Source: an uncultured Clostridia bacterium (GTDB lineage: Bacteria; Bacillota; Clostridia; TANB77; UBA1234). Taken from it: a stretch of DNA of 5,812 nucleotides. The notes under the pieces were generated by a model. It ran no database searches and was not told where the DNA came from. It saw nothing but the letters and a program-made list of their open reading frames with translations. Numbering within the stretch: position 1 is the first letter of the stretch; every line of letters starts with the position of its first letter. Location: contig CANQLS010000100.1 in assembly GCA_947624765.1 (NCBI GenBank), positions 1 to 5,812 on the forward strand. The letters are read 5' to 3'. This document shows, in pieces, positions 5,344 to 5,812 of the stretch. Made by a program: the position numbers and the translations under genes.

Positions 5344-5812
5344 ATGAAACAAAAAAAGATTTTTTTTCTAATTGTATTATTTGCATTTATCGCAATTTAT
5401 ATAACAACTCTTTATAAAAATTATAATATTTCTGTTAATGCAATACCAAATATTTCCGTAATTCCATGTGGAAATGCAATTGGCGTAAAAATATTTTCAG
5501 AAGGTGTACTCGTCATTGGAAATGCACCAGTTGAAAGTGTAGATGGAAATACGTATGAACCTTATAAACAAACTAAAATAAAATCTGGTGATATTATTTT
5601 AAAAATTAATGAAACAGATATAGAAACAATTGAAGAATTAATTGATGTGGTAAATAAAATACAAAGTGATGAAGCTATAGTTACTTATAAAAGAGATAAT
5701 AGAATTTATGAAGAAAAAATAAAACCAGTACAATCTTTAGATGATGGAAAATATAAATTAGGCTTATGGGTGAGGGATGGTGCAACGGGTGTAGGTACAC
5801 TTACTTTTTATG
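5344..5812 (+). CDS. spoIVB: SpoIVB serine peptidase, N-terminal part (partial at window end)
   Basis: The first 156 codons of the sporulation protease SpoIVB, which is made in the forespore, crosses to the intermembrane space and cleaves SpoIVFA so that SpoIVFB can process pro-sigma-K. Visible parts are a single N-terminal membrane segment or uncleaved signal (about 6-23, after MKQKK), the family motif VIPCGNAIGVKI (39-50), a PDZ domain (about 50-127, with IKSGDIILKINETDI at 79-93), and the highly characteristic LGLWVRDGATGVGTLTFY (139-156) that opens the S55 peptidase domain. The catalytic His, Asp and Ser lie beyond the window. Cys42 stands where I recall glycine in most SpoIVB proteins; this is unusual but may be lineage-specific. 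The start is supported by GGAAGGGG (5327-5334), 9 nt before the ATG. Position after recN agrees with the conserved recN-spoIVB order in endospore formers. Confidence 0.93.
   Translation, partial: MKQKKIFFLIVLFAFIAIYITTLYKNYNISVNAIPNISVIPCGNAIGVKIFSEGVLVIGNAPVESVDGNTYEPYKQTKIKSGDIILKINETDIETIEELIDVVNKIQSDEAIVTYKRDNRIYEEKIKPVQSLDDGKYKLGLWVRDGATGVGTLTFY

Overview
The window comes from a low-GC (roughly 30% G+C by eye), spore-forming member of the Clostridia. The evidence is AT-rich codon use, strong GGAGG-type ribosome binding sites, a DUF4364 protein (a family seen mainly in Clostridia), a clostridial SerRS subtype, and recN followed by the sporulation protease gene spoIVB. The sequence does not fix the genus. 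No phage, IS element, CRISPR array, tRNA or rRNA was seen.

Left part (1-1640): the last 64 codons of ftsH, an 88-bp gap holding a perfect 18-bp inverted repeat, then a complete serS. A second long inverted repeat of similar base composition follows serS, so serS is bracketed by two related AT-rich palindromes. No T-box leader precedes serS.

Middle part (1640-3580): a minus-strand DUF4364 winged-helix-like gene converges on serS and diverges from an ECF sigma factor gene. The divergent spacer carries a good vegetative-type promoter on each strand. The sigma gene is followed 31 bp later by a single-pass membrane protein, most likely its anti-sigma factor. That protein has no cysteine, so it is not a zinc-finger (ZAS) type, and its extracellular domain is unrecognised. 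A small GC-rich hairpin with a weak T tract ends this unit.

Right part (3580-5812): complete recN (SMC-like DNA repair ATPase), a strong intrinsic terminator, then the first 156 codons of spoIVB, which runs off the window. The recN-spoIVB order is conserved in many endospore formers, usually with argR before recN. Here the ECF sigma/anti-sigma pair occupies the argR position.

The window is mostly housekeeping DNA. The least explained part is the DUF4364 / ECF sigma / cysteine-free membrane protein module with its shared divergent control region. I found no convincing sign of a wholly new system.
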